NCBI GenBank assembly: GCA_024349245.1
Contig: JALDNG010000003.1
Coordinates: forward strand, 10,377,001 to 10,441,000
DNA from: Neodontobutis hainanensis
Taxonomy: Eukaryota; Chordata; Actinopteri; Gobiiformes; Odontobutidae
DNA length: 64,000 nt
Direction of reading: 5' to 3'
Under the pieces are notes generated by a model. That model made no database searches. It saw only the letters and a program-made list of their open reading frames with translations, and was not told the DNA's origin. Shown piece after piece: positions 61,211 to 64,000 of this stretch. Within the stretch, counting starts at the first letter, position 1; the number at the start of each line of letters is the position of its first letter. The translations under genes and the position numbers were made by a program.

Positions 61211-62177
61211 CTTTTAGAAGTCGTGGACAGACACTGGCCGTGGGACCAACTCTGGTCTGCCATTAAATAATTAGATAAAAAAAAATGTATCCATGGTGAA
61301 AGTGAACACATACATTTTTTACAAGGTTTGGGCCAATGAGAGCCCAACTGTATCCATTGATGTACACAGATGTAATTTTTTTACATTGTAGACACATTCG
61401 ATCTGTAAAGCTCATTTGCGGCAAAAAAACAAACATGGTAACGCTCTGCTGGGTTTTTGTTTATAACACATTTATAATGGCAGGAAAAGGAGGCTCATTG
61501 CAGCTGCACCAGTGTGCTCAGTCATACACACAGCTCACAGCCACTCGAAGGCACTCCCTTTGACAGTTTTTATGGTTCAAGAAGCACTGCAATTCAAAAA
61601 TGACAAGCCTAAAGCCCAGCTCTTCTTTTTGTAGGATGCATGCACTCAATCCTCCTACGACTCATCGAACATTCAATCTTTTATTTACAGCCTTGTTACG
61701 TATTACATTCAATACAGACCCTATATGTTATTATGAAGCCTTCCTATGATCATACTCTAAATGCCCTCCAGCAGCCCTCGAAAGCATGCATTGTGGGTAA
61801 AAACTTGGAAACCTGATTAGACTGATGCAGATGAATCAAAGGCTACATTCTCACTAATGCATTTTCAATTTAAAATGTTTGATCTCTGTCCATGCTCAGA
61901 ATGTAATCATTAGACATAAAGACTATCATTTGGAATAACACAGAGGCATTTCTTTGTGCTACAAAGGCTCTAGGTACCAGGGCGTAAGAAAAAAAAGGTA
62001 TTTTAGTGACAAATGCATGCACATTAATGGTCATACAAGAAAATATTGGCAGAAAGAAATATTGAAGAAAGTAAGAAATAAGAAATATTGGCAACTTTAA
62101 GTCATTGTTTGAACAGAAATAACTGTCATATAAAACCAAACAACATAAAATGGAATTGGCCGACCCTTCCCGTATGG

Positions 62178-62802
62178 CAGCGGTCCCCCACCTTTTATGC
62201 GACACGGACCGGTTTGATGTCAGACAATATTTTTACGGACCGGCCTTTAAAGTGTGGCGGATAAATACACAAAATATAAAGATACAAGCAGCAAAAAAAC
62301 AGTAATATTTTCTAAATATATTAATAAATGAGCTTGGTCTCCAAGTGGCAAAGCAGTTTTGAAGGCTTCTATGCCTCATTAAAGAGCCGGCCGCCGCATG
62401 TTATGCAGAGCGGGCTTGGTGCGCGGGTTCACCTGTCGCTATAAATACATATTTTAAGTAGGACTCTTGGTATTGTCTGTTAAATGCAGCTTACTTTGTC
62501 TTGGAAGTCTGTCTCCTCACTGGCTCTCTTTCCCTTTGCAAAGAAACTTTCCAAAGATTTAGGTATAGCTTGGGGGTTTAATTTTAGCGGAAACATATTA
62601 CATGACCGGGGCAAGCGTCAAGAGTGAGTCATAGACGGGTGTCATAGAGGGAATCCGGTCATTTTTCAAAATAAAACATTGTTCAGAATCAGATAATAAA
62701 TAAAACGAATATAATGTATGTTATTTATTTTTTCTCTGCGGCCCGGTACCAAATGACCCACGGACCAGTACCGGTCAGCAGCCCGGGGGTTGGGGAACGC
62801 TG
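62178..62802 (+). mobile_element. hAT-like non-autonomous transposon (MITE)
   Basis: The left end 'cagcggtcccccacc' and right end 'ggttggggaacgctg' are inverted copies. Flanking 8-mers 'ccgtatgg' (62170-62177) and 'atgtatgg' (62803-62810) agree at six positions, fitting an 8-bp hAT target duplication. The interior ('acacggaccggtttgatgtc', 'cggaccggcctttaaagtg') is a familiar fish hAT-type repeat. No transposase frame. Confidence 0.8.
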
Positions 62803-62889
62803 ATGTATGGGACCCTTGGTTAGTCTACACTGTTTCAACTCCCTGGTCTTAATCTGTTTGTCTGAATCGTTCACCCTTTAACGGTGTCC

Positions 62890-63200
62890 TTTCAATGATA
62901 TTAGTGTGAGACCATTTAAGACCGTGTGTAAGCTAAGTGACACAGCAGCTAAAATCAAAGCTTTACAAGGACATTTACTGTCATTTTCTGATGCAAAGAC
63001 ATGGGTCCAGCAGCGTATAGTGAGGGACAATGGGGAAGCGTTCTTCAGTTTTATAGCCTCTGGGATAAAGCTGTGTTTTAGCCTCGTTGTTCTGGCTTTG
63101 AGACTGTGTAGAGTTCTGCCTGAGGGGAGGGGTGTGAACAGTTTGTGTGCTAGATGGGACAGTTTCTTCATGATGGATGTTAAAATGAACATGTAAACTG
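62890..63200. repeat. LINE-like remnant
   Basis: 'tttatagcctctgggataaa' and 'gagttctgcctgaggggagg' belong to a recurrent fish non-LTR 3' region. It gives artefactual open frames of about 100 codons on both strands. No functional frame. Confidence 0.4.
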
Positions 63201-63328
63201 CCCGGGACTTCCAAAAAGAGTCACCACCTTGATTTAACTAAGCAAGTAGGTAAGAGCCTCCCACTGGATAATTACTGCATGGATGTATATGTTTCAGCTG
63301 ATTCAACAGAGTTTCTCGTTTCTTAAAC

Positions 63329-63420
63329 CAGTGTTTTTCAACCAGTGTGCCGCAGCAAATTTTACTTATTTGGTTCAAAATGTATTACTTAGTTACTGAA
63401 AATAATTTAGTACGGCGCTC
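63329..63420 (+). mobile_element. hAT-like transposon terminus, second type
   Basis: 'cagtgtttttcaaccagtgt' followed by 'gccgcagcaaattt' resembles the end of another widespread hAT-like element ('gtgccgcggcac' family). The opposite end is not visible before the window stops. Confidence 0.45.
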
Positions 63421-64000
63421 TGCAAGCAATGTAGTGACTGACAGGCTGAGTAAAGGAAAAATCCTCTACTCCATGTCAGTTGGTGGCAGTAGATATTTTC
63501 ATCAAATATCCAAAAGAGGTTTAAAAAAGAGAAAGTTGATTTAATCTTAGAGACTGAAAAAAAAACTGATTCAGGACCAAGGCAATGGAACGAAGTATTG
63601 CAGTGAGAGAAATCAGAGAGATTAAATCAATAAGGAAAGTTGTGTTAAAGAAATGTATAAAATCAGGATTGTTGAGTACATATGGAAAAGATGATTAGGG
63701 TGGTGTTTGTTGATGGCAGTGATGAAGACGTGATTGATGATGTTGAGTTTTTGTGAATGTAACTTGTTGTGAATGTCTGTTTTTTTTTCTGTTTTGTGTC
63801 GTTCTGATTTAAATGTTAAAAGTCTTGACTTAGTGTGATAGTGTTGTATTCTTTATTTATTTTTTGACTAAAATAAACTAAACTAATTTAAACTAAACAA
63901 AAGTTTGGCTGTTGATGTGCTGTGCGTTATAAAAATGTGCCTTGGCTTAAACACTGTCTTAAACAATCATGTCAGAAGACACATCCTGTGGTCCTGGAAA

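Larger units (their letters stand above)
57578..64000 (+). other. gabra2: gabra2 intron 2 (incomplete)
   Basis: It starts at donor GTAAGG and runs past the window. It holds a MITE-like piece (58090-58150), a repeat-poor block (59040-59290), an RT fragment (60790-61210), a hAT-like MITE (62178-62802), a LINE-like remnant (62890-63200) and another hAT-like terminus (63329). No alpha-subunit exon was recognised here. Confidence 0.7.

Noticed and set aside
62878..63214. Overlapping 77-104 codon frames on both strands
   Set aside because: They fall in a LINE-like repeat remnant and show no conserved protein signature.
57578..64000. The 68-bp third extracellular exon of gabra2
   Set aside because: No 'TEV...[10 protein letters not shown]'-type segment flanked by splice sites was found, so the intron is assumed to continue past the window. 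A scan with a protein-to-genome aligner would settle this.

Overview
The window is vertebrate nuclear DNA, almost certainly from a teleost fish. Two genes encode GABA-A receptor alpha subunits in short GT-AG exons. Everything around them is AT-rich and full of fish-type mobile elements: Tc1-like transposons, hAT-like MITEs, tRNA-derived SINEs, L1- and L2/CR1-like LINE fragments and long CA microsatellites. Nothing prokaryotic, viral or CRISPR-like was seen.

Region 1-10.2 kb has no supported protein gene. It holds a probable retrotransposon tail (1-290), a LINE fragment (about 3545-3840), a GC-rich block (about 4300-4620), a striking 1.7 kb minisatellite of about 34 units of roughly 50 bp (4840-6520), a CA tract, and a second copy of the dispersed element that appears to have hosted the minisatellite (8926-9265).

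Region 10.2-35 kb is a complete gabra4 gene on the + strand. Nine coding exons (89, 119, 68, 221, 83, 144, 153, 257 and 537 bp) join without a frame break into 556 codons plus a stop. The protein has a signal peptide, an extracellular ligand-binding domain with a Cys-loop, four membrane segments and a long, variable M3-M4 loop. Arginine 136 is the diazepam-insensitivity residue typical of alpha4 and alpha6. The GC-rich leader carries several upstream AUGs, and intron 1 is only 98 bp.

Region 35-51 kb is intergenic: diverged local duplications, two decayed Tc1-like copies, a hAT-like terminus, SINE remnants, possible CTCF-type motifs and some repeat-free blocks that could be conserved non-coding elements.

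Region 51-64 kb is the 5' part of a second alpha-subunit gene on the + strand, most likely gabra2. It has a non-coding exon ending at 51487, a signal-peptide exon (51936-52015, start codon 51948) and the first extracellular exon (57462-57577). No later exon was found, so the gene continues beyond the window. The gabra4-gabra2 tandem matches the order of the vertebrate GABRB1/GABRA4/GABRA2/GABRG1 cluster. Both products would be alternative alpha subunits of pentameric GABA-gated chloride channels.

I see no new multi-gene system. The most noteworthy signals are the uORF-dense gabra4 leader beside a frame-compatible retained intron, the nested minisatellite, a perfect 28-bp-arm palindrome in gabra4 intron 7, and the CTCF-like motifs between the two genes.
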